Source: Halomicrobium salinisoli
GTDB taxonomy: Archaea; Halobacteriota; Halobacteria; Halobacteriales; Haloarculaceae
Length of the DNA stretch: 64,000 nt
Direction of reading: 5' to 3'
NCBI RefSeq assembly: GCF_020405185.1
Contig: NZ_CP084463.1
Coordinates: forward strand, 2,294,001-2,358,000
Part shown: in pieces, positions 50,751 to 58,790 of the stretch
How positions within the stretch are numbered: position 1 is the first letter of the stretch
How the letters are laid out: each line of letters begins with the position of its first letter
Made by a program: the position numbers and the translations under genes
The notes under the pieces: generated by a model
What the model was told of the DNA's origin: nothing
Databases searched by the model: none
What the model saw: the letters and a program-made list of their open reading frames with translations, nothing else

Positions 50751-51887
50751 TCAGCTCCGGATCGCCTCGACGGGCCGCTCGTTGGCGGCCTTCCAGGCGG
50801 GGTAGATGCCGCTGAGGAGGCTGGCACCGGCGCCGAAGGCGAACCCGACGATGACGTACCGCATCGCGGCCCACCGGAGGACCAGCGTGGGGTCCTCGTA
50901 GAGCCTGTCGTAGAGGAGCGCGCCGATCCCGAGCGAGAGCAACGCGCCGACGGCCCCACCGAGGACGCCCAGCAGCGTCGCCTCGGTGAGGATCATCCGC
51001 AGCACCTCGGTCCGCCGGACGCCGACCGCGCGGAGGACCCCGATCTCGCTGCGGCGCTCGATGGTCGACATGAGCATCACGTTGAGGATGCTCACGCCGG
51101 CGACCAGCAGCGAGATGGAGCCGATCCCCAGCAGGATCAGGTTGACCGTACTGAAGAAGTCGCCGACGCGGTTGTTCAGGCCCGCCCGCGTGTCGACCCG
51201 GACGAGCTCCTCGTCGGGGGCGTTCATGCGGTCCCGCGTCGCGTTGGCGAGGTCCTGCGCCATGTCCCCGTCCTCGGCGACGATCGAGACCGCCTGATAG
51301 CCCCGGTCGGCGACGGCGGGCGGCGACACGACGACCTCGGCGCGGCGGTAGCCGATGCCGCCCTCGCCGATGATCGCCCGGACCTCGTAGGAGTCGTCGC
51401 CGACGATCACCCGGTCGCCGATGGTGGCGTTGAGGCGGTCGGCCGTCTCGTTGTCCAGCAGGACGCCGTCGAAGAACGGCTCGGGAATCTCGCCCCGCTG
51501 GGCGGTGTACAGCGCCCGTGGATGGGTCACCTCCTCGACGCTGGCGCTGATCTCCTGGCGGTATGAGGCGACCCGGACCCGCTGGCTCTTGATCGGGATG
51601 ACCGTCGCGTTCGCGTCGCCGACCACCTCGCGGATCGTCAGCACCTGCGACTCCGTGAGGTGGCGCCGCTCGGCGTCCTCGCCGGTCTGGACGGTCGCCT
51701 GGTTCGTCAGGTCGTTGAACTGCTGGGTCGTCCCGTACCGCAGCGCCGACCCGGTGATCCCCAGGCCGGCGATCGCTATCACGCCGATGACGATGCCCAG
51801 CGCGGCCAGGATCGTCCGGAGCCTGTTGCGCCACAGGTTCCGCCAGGCCATCAGCACGCTGGGCAGCCAGCCCCGGAGTCGGCTCAC
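50751..51887 (-). CDS. MacB/LolCE-type ABC transporter permease
   Basis: A 378-residue permease with an N-terminal span ([19 protein letters not shown]), a large extracytoplasmic domain and three C-terminal spans containing [15 protein letters not shown], the FtsX-family signature. It overlaps the ATPase gene by four bases (GTG 51887). This family uses ATP to drive mechanical work on exported or membrane-linked substrates. Confidence 0.9.
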   Translation of the reverse strand: MSRLRGWLPSVLMAWRNLWRNRLRTILAALGIVIGVIAIAGLGITGSALRYGTTQQFNDLTNQATVQTGEDAERRHLTESQVLTIREVVGDANATVIPIKSQRVRVASYRQEISASVEEVTHPRALYTAQRGEIPEPFFDGVLLDNETADRLNATIGDRVIVGDDSYEVRAIIGEGGIGYRRAEVVVSPPAVADRGYQAVSIVAEDGDMAQDLANATRDRMNAPDEELVRVDTRAGLNNRVGDFFSTVNLILLGIGSISLLVAGVSILNVMLMSTIERRSEIGVLRAVGVRRTEVLRMILTEATLLGVLGGAVGALLSLGIGALLYDRLYEDPTLVLRWAAMRYVIVGFAFGAGASLLSGIYPAWKAANERPVEAIRS

Positions 51888-52546
51888 TGTATCACCCCGT
51901 CGACCAGTTCGACCGAGCGGTCGGCGTACTTCGTCAGCTGCGTGTCGTGGGTCACGGCGGCGATGGCGACGTCCTCCTCTTCTTTCATCCGCGAGAGCTC
52001 GTCGAGGATGGTCGCGCCGGTGTCCTGGTCGAGGTTGCCGGTCGGCTCGTCGGCCAGAACGATGTGCGGTTCGTTCACCAGCGCCCGCGCGATGGCGACC
52101 CGCTGTTTCTGCCCGCCCGAGAGCTGGTGGGGCGTGTGCTCGGTCCGATCCCCGAGCCCGACGCGCCCGAGGAGGTCCCGTGCCCGGTCGCGGCGATCGA
52201 CCGACCGGTCCCACATCGACGGGACGGCGACGTTCTCGACGGCGGTCAGGATCGGCAGCAGGTGGTAGCTCTGGAAGATGAACCCGATGCCGTCGCGGCG
52301 GTGGTCCGTCCGATCGTCGGCCCCCAGGTCGGTCACCTCCTGTCCGTCGAGGACGATCCGCCCCTCGGTGGGCGTGTCCAGCAGCCCGATCATGTTCAAC
52401 AGCGTGCTCTTGCCCGAGCCGGAGGGGCCGATGATCGCGACCATCTCGCCGCGGGACAGCGAGAAGTCGACGCCCTTCAGGGCCTCGACGACCTCGCCGC
52501 CGCTGTCGTACCGCTTCACCACGTCCTCGAGCTCGATGACGCTCAT
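51884..52546 (-). CDS. MacB/LolD-type ABC transporter ATPase
   Basis: A 220-residue ATPase. Walker [12 protein letters not shown], the signature [33 protein letters not shown] (with Walker B), and the H-loop VTHD are complete. It precedes the permease and follows the CARDB protein, all with four-base overlaps, so the three act together. Confidence 0.95.
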   Translation of the reverse strand: MSVIELEDVVKRYDSGGEVVEALKGVDFSLSRGEMVAIIGPSGSGKSTLLNMIGLLDTPTEGRIVLDGQEVTDLGADDRTDHRRDGIGFIFQSYHLLPILTAVENVAVPSMWDRSVDRRDRARDLLGRVGLGDRTEHTPHQLSGGQKQRVAIARALVNEPHIVLADEPTGNLDQDTGATILDELSRMKEEEDVAIAAVTHDTQLTKYADRSVELVDGVIQ

Positions 52547-53808
52547 CGTCGCCAGAGGACGTATCCCCCGCCGAGCAGCCCGATCACGAGCACGACGGGG
52601 ACGAGGAGGCCGCCGATCCCGCCGAGTAGTCCGGTCGAGCGCTCCTGCGGGGGCGTCTGCTGCATCCGCTGTTCTCCGAACTGCTCCTCGCGTCCGGGCT
52701 CGGAGTCGCGGCCGAAGTCCGACGGCGCCGCCCCGTCCCCGGAGTCGACGGGGACCTGCTGGACCTTCGTCAGCCGCTCGCCGTCGACGAGGTACTCGAC
52801 CTCGACGGGGACGGTGCTCGCGTTGCCCTCGACCTCGGCGATCAGCTCGAAGGTGTCGAAGGCGCTGGCGTTGAGCCCGCCGACGAAGTGCTCGCCGGAG
52901 GCGCTCATCGGCGAGACCGACTCGGTCTCCCGGACCCGCAGTACGACCGACTCCACCCTGGTCCCGCCGACGTTGGCGGCCTCGCCCTGGATCGTGGTGA
53001 CGCCGCTACCCCGGGTCTCGACGCTGACGAGTCCGACTTCGCCCTCGATCTCGTCCCCGTCGCTCGTCGACTCGTTGACCACGTCGACGGTCGACGACTC
53101 CGTGACCGTCCGGGTGACCCCCTGGGCGGTCGTGTAGGTCACCGTCGCCTGCAGGTCGTGGGGCCCCGTCTCGGAGAAGTTCACCGTGTAGTTGAAGGCC
53201 CGATCGCTGGCGCCCTCGATCGACCCGACGACCCGCTCGGAGGTAGCGACGCTCCCGTCGCCCTCGAGCGACACCGACACGCCCGTGATGGGCTCCGAGG
53301 CGCCGTTCGCGACGGTGACGTTCACCGGCGTCTCCTCGTCGGCGGTCGCCTCCGAGGTCGGCATCGACACGAGGACGTCGTCCGGTTCGTCGACCGTGAC
53401 GTACAGCGGGTACTGGAGCTTCGTGTAGTCGCCGTCCCCCGTTTGCACCGTCGCGTGGACCCGGAGGTTCTTCGTTCCCTTCTCCTCGAAGGAGAGCGTG
53501 AACGGGACGGTCAGCTGCCCGCCGGCGGGGATAGCACCGGGGTTGTCGACGCGAGTGTACTCCTTGAGCTCCCCGTTCGAGCGGACGTACAGGTCCGTCA
53601 CCCTCACGCTCTCGTCGCTGCCGCCGTAGTTCGAGAGGTTCACCGTCACCTCGAACTCCTCGCCCGGTGCCGGCTGCTCGGGCACGACGGTCACGTCGGA
53701 GATGGCCACGCCGGCGTCCTGGGCCGCGGCGACGCCCGCCACCGCCGCGACGCTCTGGAGCGCCAGGGCGACGGCCAGGGCGACAGCCAGCACTCGCGTC
53801 CGGGTCAT
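52543..53808 (-). CDS. Exported CARDB-type surface protein of the ABC operon
   Basis: A 421-residue protein of the COG1361 S-layer-like group. A signal peptide (VLAVALAVALALQSVAAVAGVAAAQ) leads to two or three CARDB-like beta-sandwich repeats (PGEEFEVTVNLSNYG, VNVTVANGASEPITG, EVEYLVDGERLTKV), then an acidic Ser/Gly/Gln-rich linker and a C-terminal membrane anchor ([21 protein letters not shown]). Its coupling with an ABC exporter suggests that it is the extracellular partner or substrate receptor. Confidence 0.85.
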   Translation of the reverse strand: MTRTRVLAVALAVALALQSVAAVAGVAAAQDAGVAISDVTVVPEQPAPGEEFEVTVNLSNYGGSDESVRVTDLYVRSNGELKEYTRVDNPGAIPAGGQLTVPFTLSFEEKGTKNLRVHATVQTGDGDYTKLQYPLYVTVDEPDDVLVSMPTSEATADEETPVNVTVANGASEPITGVSVSLEGDGSVATSERVVGSIEGASDRAFNYTVNFSETGPHDLQATVTYTTAQGVTRTVTESSTVDVVNESTSDGDEIEGEVGLVSVETRGSGVTTIQGEAANVGGTRVESVVLRVRETESVSPMSASGEHFVGGLNASAFDTFELIAEVEGNASTVPVEVEYLVDGERLTKVQQVPVDSGDGAAPSDFGRDSEPGREEQFGEQRMQQTPPQERSTGLLGGIGGLLVPVVLVIGLLGGGYVLWRR

Positions 53809-53918
53809 GGGGTCCCCGCTCCGCCGGACGGGGTGGTCTCGGTCTCCGGTCGGTTCGGCGCGAGACGCGGCCGGCCGTCCGGGCCGCGTCTGGAGGGCAG
53901 TATAGCTGTCATGTCCTT

Positions 53919-53943
53919 CGTCGGCGGAGCAATTCCGCCGACG
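53919..53943. terminator. Stem-loop after the DUF5778-like gene
   Basis: Perfect 10-bp stem CGTCGGCGGA / TCCGCCGACG with the five-base loop GCAAT, and outer partial pairing ATGTC / GACAT. It sits between the end of the gene at 54028 and the start of the CARDB gene. Confidence 0.5.
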
Positions 53944-54027
53944 AGACATATTTCTTCTGCTTGGAGCAGGCGTAACCAACTGCTGCGGGACCGAGCGGTC
54001 GGCTGCACCCCCGTCCCCGGCCGCCGG

Positions 54028-54504
54028 CTACCCCTCGACGCCGGTGACCTCGTAGCCGGCCTCGCGGAGGTCAGCGACGATGGCCTCGTGGTCGGCGCTG
54101 GCCTCGTAGTAGAAGACGACGTCGAAGGTGCCGTCGCGCAGCAGCTGCTGGCACTCCCAGACGAACTCCTCGCCCTCGATGGTCAGTCCCTGGTGCTGGT
54201 TCGAGGAGAACTCGGGGTCGTCGTTGCCCGAGTACACGTACGTGTCCGCGGGGTCGTGGCCGGCGTGGCCCGCGATGACGTCCCCGGCCTCGACGCTTGC
54301 CTCCATCATCTCGATGTCCTGCTGCCCCCCGAAGTCGGTGTGGAGGATGACCCCGTTCAGCTCGATGTCGCCGGGCTCCAGCAGCGCCTTGGTCCGCCGG
54401 TACAGCTCGCGGTCGAGGGCCTCCCGCTCGCCGGCGTCGACGTCGTCCTCGTCCGCGGCGTTCCCGGTGCGTTCCTCGGCATCTGCGTCAGCGTCGGCGT
54501 CCAT
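54028..54504 (-). CDS. Conserved haloarchaeal protein (DUF5778-like)
   Basis: A 158-residue acidic protein starting MDADADADAEE, with a charged helical N terminus and an alpha/beta core (ELNGVILHTDFGGQQDIEMMEASVEAGDV, DVVFYYEASADHEAIVADL). I associate it with the DUF5778 family from memory, with moderate certainty. Function unknown. Confidence 0.65.
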   Translation of the reverse strand: MDADADADAEERTGNAADEDDVDAGEREALDRELYRRTKALLEPGDIELNGVILHTDFGGQQDIEMMEASVEAGDVIAGHAGHDPADTYVYSGNDDPEFSSNQHQGLTIEGEEFVWECQQLLRDGTFDVVFYYEASADHEAIVADLREAGYEVTGVEG

Positions 54505-54601
54505 GGTCGTCACTCCCGGGCCGCGCCTAATACGCGTCACGATTCGCGTGGCAGCGGCTATCGGCGCAGCGCTCGAAGAATTGAACGGGATCGTCCCGTA
54601 G

Positions 54602-54796
54602 TTACAGACGCGTCAGGTTCTCGGCGCGCGGACCCTTGTCCGCTTCGACGATGTCGAACTCGACCTCCTGACCCTCCTCCAGGTCGGGGCCGCCGACGTC
54701 TTCCATGTGGAAGAAGACGTCCTCGTCGGCGTCGTCTGTCTCGATGAAACCGTAGCCGCCGGTGTCGTTGAAGAAGTCGACAGTGCCTTGCGCCAT
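54602..54796 (-). CDS. cspA: Cold-shock-domain RNA chaperone, copy 2
   Basis: A 64-residue CspA-type protein with RNP1-like GGYGFIE and RNP2-like VFFHM, complete from start to end. It binds single-stranded RNA/DNA. It is the downstream copy of a tandem pair separated by only two bases from the upstream copy and very similar to it. Confidence 0.95.
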   Translation of the reverse strand: MAQGTVDFFNDTGGYGFIETDDADEDVFFHMEDVGGPDLEEGQEVEFDIVEADKGPRAENLTRL

Positions 54797-54798
54797 CG

Positions 54799-54993
54799 TT
54801 AGAGACGCTCCAGGTTTTCCGCCCGCGGACCCTTGTCCGCTTGCACGATGTCGAACTCGACCTCCTGACCTTCCTCCAGGTCGGGGCCGCCGACGTCTTC
54901 CATGTGGAAGAACACGTCCTCCTCGGCGTCCTCGGTCTCGATGAATCCGTAACCGCCAGTGTCGTTGAAGAAGTCAACCGTACCGGTCGCCAT
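54799..54993 (-). CDS. cspA: Cold-shock-domain RNA chaperone, copy 1
   Basis: A 64-residue CspA-type protein, the first of two tandem copies. The two differ at only a few positions (ETEDAEED versus ETDDADED, FDIVQADKGPRAENLERL versus FDIVEADKGPRAENLTRL). A TATA-like TTTAATAC lies about 30 bases upstream. The upstream region is shared with the divergent uppS gene. Confidence 0.95.
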   Translation of the reverse strand: MATGTVDFFNDTGGYGFIETEDAEEDVFFHMEDVGGPDLEEGQEVEFDIVQADKGPRAENLERL

Positions 54994-55111
54994 TGCAACC
55001 GTTCAGAAGGGACTGTCGTATTAAAACCCTGCGGTTAGACGGGGGCTACCACACCCCCCGGCCGCGTTCGGAACACAAAACTCATATCGGCTGCCTGAAA
55101 TACGAGAAACG

Positions 55112-56035
55112 ATGCTACGGTGGGTTCGGTCACTCGCCCGTGACGGCTACGAGCAGTTGCTGCGCCGGGAGCTGTCGGGCGTGCCCGATCACGTGGCCGT
55201 CATTCAGGACGGGAACCGTCGGTACGCGCGCGAACAGGGCGAGGAGCCGAGCGAGGGCCACCGCGAAGGCGCCGAGACCACCGAGGCGCTGCTGCGGTGG
55301 TGCGAGGAACTCGGCGTCGAGGAGGTGACCCTGTACACGTTCTCGACGGAGAACTTCGACCGCCCCGAGGACCAGCGCGAGCACCTCTTCGACCTGATCG
55401 AGCGCAAGCTCCGGGAGTTCGCCGACGCCGACCGCGTCCACGAGAACGAGGTCCACATCCGCGCCATCGGCGAGACGGACATGCTCCCCGAGCGCGTCCG
55501 CGACGCCATCGAGTACGCCGAGTCGCGGACGGCGAGCTACGACCGGCTGAACCTGAACATCGCGCTGGCCTACGGCGGTCGCGCCGAGATGCTCGGCGCC
55601 GCGCGCGACGTCGCCGAGGAGGTCGACGCCGGCGACCTCGACCCCGCGGACGTCGACGTCGAGACCGTCGAGGAGCGGCTCTACGACGGGCCGACCCGCG
55701 ACGTCGACCTCATCGTCCGCACCGGCGGCGACGAGCGCATCTCGAACTTCCTGCCGTGGTACGTCAACGGCAACGAGGCCGCCGCCTACTTCTGTGCCCC
55801 CTACTGGCCCGAGTTCCGGAAGATCGACTTCCTCCGGGCGATCCGGACCTACGAGAACCGCACCCAGTCCTGGCGGCGCACCCGCGCGCGGCGGGCGCTC
55901 GCACTGATCCGCGCCGTCGGCGCCGCCGAGGCCCCCAAGGCACGGCGCGTGCTGGGCCGGTTCGAGGACGCGCTCCCCAGCGGGGAACGCGAGGCCCTCG
56001 AAGAAGACGTCGACGCCGAACCGGCTGCGGACTGA
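55112..56035 (+). CDS. uppS: cis-Prenyltransferase, catalytic type (UppS homologue)
   Basis: A 307-residue polyprenyl diphosphate synthase, which makes the polyprenol carrier for glycan assembly. The catalytic Asp33 is in AVIQDGNRRYARE, with IALAYGGRAEM and VRTGGDERISNFLPW. The C-terminal segment lacks the RxG motif of homomeric enzymes and of NgBR; instead it continues as an Arg-rich and acidic extension (TQSWRRTRARRALAL). A non-catalytic paralogue is encoded convergently at 56282. Confidence 0.92.
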   Translation: MLRWVRSLARDGYEQLLRRELSGVPDHVAVIQDGNRRYAREQGEEPSEGHREGAETTEALLRWCEELGVEEVTLYTFSTENFDRPEDQREHLFDLIERKLREFADADRVHENEVHIRAIGETDMLPERVRDAIEYAESRTASYDRLNLNIALAYGGRAEMLGAARDVAEEVDAGDLDPADVDVETVEERLYDGPTRDVDLIVRTGGDERISNFLPWYVNGNEAAAYFCAPYWPEFRKIDFLRAIRTYENRTQSWRRTRARRALALIRAVGAAEAPKARRVLGRFEDALPSGEREALEEDVDAEPAAD

Positions 56036-56079
56036 CCGGTCGTCGTTCGGACCGCTCGACCGGCCACCGACCGAACTTC

Positions 56080-56293
56080 CGAAACGCTCGCTTCGCTCCC
56101 GTTTCGACGTTCGGACGCTTCCCGCCGGTCAGCGTCCAAACCACCGTCAGGCGGAGCCTGACGTGATTCGGGCTAGCGCCCGAACTTCCGAGAGACTCAC
56201 TCCGTTCGTCTCTCGACGTTTGGTCGGTTCCCGCCGGTCACCGACCAAACCGCCGTCGGGCAGAGCCTGACGTGCTTTGGCCTATCGGCCAAA
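56080..56293. repeat. Tandem array of covarying hairpins between convergent genes
   Basis: Two copies of a unit of about 109 bases (first at about 56072-56180, second from 56181). Each unit has four stem-loops. A1 56080-56086/56100-56106, A2 56109-56119/56131-56141, A3 56145-56152/56156-56163, A4 56167-56173/56178-56184; B1 56189-56195/56209-56215, B2 56218-56228/56240-56250, B3 56254-56261/56265-56272, B4 56276-56282/56287-56293. The stem sequences differ between units but pair in both. The last hairpin covers the stop codon of the minus-strand gene. Confidence 0.88.
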
Positions 56294-56926
56294 TCTCCGC
56301 TGGCGCTCCTGATAATCCCGCAGCGCGCGGAGGTAGTCCCGGTCGCGGAAGTTCTGCCAGTTGACGTCGGTGAAGTACAGTTCGGAGTAGACCGACTGCC
56401 AGATCATGAAGTCCGAGAGGCGTTCGGCGCCGGTCTTGATGACGAGGTCGGGGGCGGTCGGGAAGACCAGCCGGCCCTCGATGGCGTCCTCGTCGACGTC
56501 GGCGGGGTCGAGGTCGCCGTCGGCGACCTCCTCAGCGATGCTGCGAACGGCGATGGCGAACTCGTGTTTGCCGCCGAGGCCGATGGAGACCTGGATCGGC
56601 GCGTCGGCGGGCTCGTCGTCCTCGGGGACGCGGACGGCGATCTCGCGGGGCGCCCGCAGGTCCCGGAACTCCGATTCGAGGGTGGGGACGGCGCTCTCGT
56701 CGAGGACGCTGACGTAGACCACGACCCGGTCGGCGCCGAAGCGGAAGGCGAGGTCGAGAAAATGCTCCAAGGTCCCGTAGGCACCGCCGGAGAGCAGGTC
56801 GCGCTCGGTGATCACCAGCGCCACGGTCTCGGGGAGGGCGGCGTCGCTCAGCTGCACCCTGCTCGCCAGGTACCGGTCGTAGAGGGCCACGGGGATCGAT
56901 TGCGTGTCGGTCAGCCTAAAACTCAC
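56282..56926 (-). CDS. Non-catalytic cis-prenyltransferase paralogue (NgBR-like)
   Basis: A 214-residue cis-prenyltransferase homologue. The position of the catalytic DGNRR motif reads VALVITERDLLSG, so the catalytic Asp is absent. The C-terminal part is well kept (VIKTGAERLSDFMIWQSVYSELYFTDVNWQNF) and it ends RQRRFGR with an RxG motif. This is the signature of NgBR/Nus1 subunits that pair with a catalytic cis-prenyltransferase. Start GTG 56926. A segment AEEVADGDLDPADVDEDAIEGRL nearly repeats one in UppS, which shows common descent. Confidence 0.82.
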   Translation of the reverse strand: MSFRLTDTQSIPVALYDRYLASRVQLSDAALPETVALVITERDLLSGGAYGTLEHFLDLAFRFGADRVVVYVSVLDESAVPTLESEFRDLRAPREIAVRVPEDDEPADAPIQVSIGLGGKHEFAIAVRSIAEEVADGDLDPADVDEDAIEGRLVFPTAPDLVIKTGAERLSDFMIWQSVYSELYFTDVNWQNFRDRDYLRALRDYQERQRRFGR

Positions 56927-56974
56927 GGTGGCGCTCCGGAAAGGGTAAGTGCCTCTCCACGGAATCCGGCGCAC

Positions 56975-58351
56975 GTGACTTCGACGGTTCGCCGGGCAGC
57001 GGCCTTCGCGCTCGTGGGATCGCTGTCGCTGCTGGTCCCGGCGCTGTCGGTCGTCCGGTCGCTCCCGGCGGTGGCTCCGGTGTGGTCCGCCGCGACGGAG
57101 ACGGTGGTCGCGACGGCCCCGTTCGTCCTCATCGCCGTCCTCGCGCTGACGGCCGTCGACGAGGGGCGGCTGTTCGACCTGTTCGAGCGCCCCGGGGACC
57201 GCCAGGAGGGGAAGCTCTACGGGCTGGCGGGGTTCGCGCTGGCCGTCGCCGGCCTCGCGCTGCTGTCCGTCCAGTTCGGGCTGCCGGTCTGGGCGTTCGT
57301 CGGGAGCGTCTTCGCGCTCTCCTGGGGGAACGTCGGCGAGCGGCTCGTCGACGCGGTGACCGACGAGCGGGTCGTGGCGACCGGCGGGTTCGTCGCCGCG
57401 GGGTTCCTGGCGGCGACGCTCGCCAGCGCCCTCGCCGCCACGCTTGTCGGGGTGGAACTGACCGGGGAATTCGTCGCGCTGCTGGCCTTCCTCGGGACCA
57501 GCGCCGGGCTGCTCGGCGCGCTGCTGCGCTCCGTGCTCTTCGAGCGCGACGACCCGCTCGTGCTCCTGTCGATCGGGCTGGTCCTGTGGCTGTTCTCGGA
57601 CCTGCCCATCGACACGACGGCGACGCGGGTGGCCGTCGCACTGGGCGTCACGGCGGGGCTGGGCTACGTCTCCTACGCGCTGGACACCGCCTCGCTGCCG
57701 GGCATGCTCACCGGCGTCTTCCTCGGCCTGTTGACCATCGTCCTCGGGGACTTCCGGTGGTTCGCCATGCTGATCACCTTCTTCGGCCTGGGCGGGCTCT
57801 CGACGAAGTTCCGCTACGACGAGAAGCTCGAGCGGGGCATCGCCGAGGAGAACGAGGGCGCCCGCGGCAGCGGGAACGTGCTGGCCAACTCCCTGGTCGC
57901 GCTGGTGGCCGTGCTCGTCGCCGCGGCCAGCCCCAGCCACACCGGCGTCGAACCCGTGTTCCTGCTCTTTGCCTTCGCCGGGTCCGTCTCCGCCGCGATG
58001 AGCGACACCTTCTCCAGCGAGTTCGGGGGACTCTACGACGAGCCGCGGCTGATCACGACGCTGGAGCGGGTCGAGCCCGGCACCGACGGCGGCGTCACCT
58101 GGCAGGGCGGGGTCGCCGGGGTGGTCGGTGCGGCGCTGATCGCGGGCATCGCCGCGGGCCTGTTCGGCCGCGTCGGTCCCACCGGCGGCGCGGTGATCCT
58201 GGCCGCCGGCGTCGCCGGCATGCTCGTCGACAGCCTGCTCGGCGCGACCATCGAGGGCCAGTGGGTCGGCAACCAGGGCGTCAACTTCCTGGCGACGCTG
58301 GCGGCCGCCGTCGTCGCCGCCGCGCTGGCCGTCGCCGCCGTTCCCCTATGA
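56975..58351 (+). CDS. DUF92/VTE6-like polytopic membrane protein
   Basis: A 458-residue membrane protein with about twelve hydrophobic segments, of the DUF92 (TIGR00297) family, whose plant member VTE6 is a phytyl-phosphate kinase. Conserved C-terminal motifs FAFAGSVSAAMSDTFSSEFG and GGVAGVVGAALIAG are present. It is divergent from the NgBR-like gene (start GTG 56975), which hints at polyprenyl or phytyl phosphate metabolism. Confidence 0.85.
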   Translation: MTSTVRRAAAFALVGSLSLLVPALSVVRSLPAVAPVWSAATETVVATAPFVLIAVLALTAVDEGRLFDLFERPGDRQEGKLYGLAGFALAVAGLALLSVQFGLPVWAFVGSVFALSWGNVGERLVDAVTDERVVATGGFVAAGFLAATLASALAATLVGVELTGEFVALLAFLGTSAGLLGALLRSVLFERDDPLVLLSIGLVLWLFSDLPIDTTATRVAVALGVTAGLGYVSYALDTASLPGMLTGVFLGLLTIVLGDFRWFAMLITFFGLGGLSTKFRYDEKLERGIAEENEGARGSGNVLANSLVALVAVLVAAASPSHTGVEPVFLLFAFAGSVSAAMSDTFSSEFGGLYDEPRLITTLERVEPGTDGGVTWQGGVAGVVGAALIAGIAAGLFGRVGPTGGAVILAAGVAGMLVDSLLGATIEGQWVGNQGVNFLATLAAAVVAAALAVAAVPL

Positions 58352-58764
58352 TCCGCGAGGGCCGTCCGGAGGACCTGCCCGCACTGCGGGCCGTTCAGTC
58401 GGCGACGCTGGCCGAGCCGTGGCCGGACCTGCTGGAGACCGCCGTCGACGGCCCGCCGCTCGTGCTCGTCTGCGACCGGGGCGGGCCGGTCGGATACGCG
58501 CTGGCCGTCCCGGACGTACCGGTCACCTACGTCGCCGAGCTGGCCGTCGCCCCCGACAGCCAGGGCGAGGGCGTCGGTACGGATCTCGTGACTGCGCTGT
58601 TCGACCGCCTCCGCGAGCGCGGCGTCGAGCGCGTCCGGCTCACCGCCCGCGCGGTCGACGAGGGCGTCCACGACTTCTACGAGGGACTCGGCTTCGACGT
58701 CGTCGAGCGGGTCCCGGACCACTACGAGAGCGGCGACGGGCTCCTCTTCGAGCGGTCGCTATAG
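58348..58764 (+). CDS. GNAT-family N-acetyltransferase
   Basis: A 138-residue acetyltransferase. Motif A is ELAVAPDSQGEGVGTDLVTALFDRL and motif B is VHDFYEGLGFDVVERVP. ATG 58348 overlaps the stop of the DUF92 gene (ATGA), so the two are coupled. Substrate unknown. Confidence 0.88.
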   Translation: MIREGRPEDLPALRAVQSATLAEPWPDLLETAVDGPPLVLVCDRGGPVGYALAVPDVPVTYVAELAVAPDSQGEGVGTDLVTALFDRLRERGVERVRLTARAVDEGVHDFYEGLGFDVVERVPDHYESGDGLLFERSL

Positions 58765-58790
58765 AGCGTCGCGGAGAAGGGGACGGAAAT

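Noticed and set aside
53805..54008. Short minus-strand frame over the hairpin at 53919
   Set aside because: The reading frame is created by the inverted repeat; it has no acidic bias and no family, and it overlaps the start of the CARDB gene.
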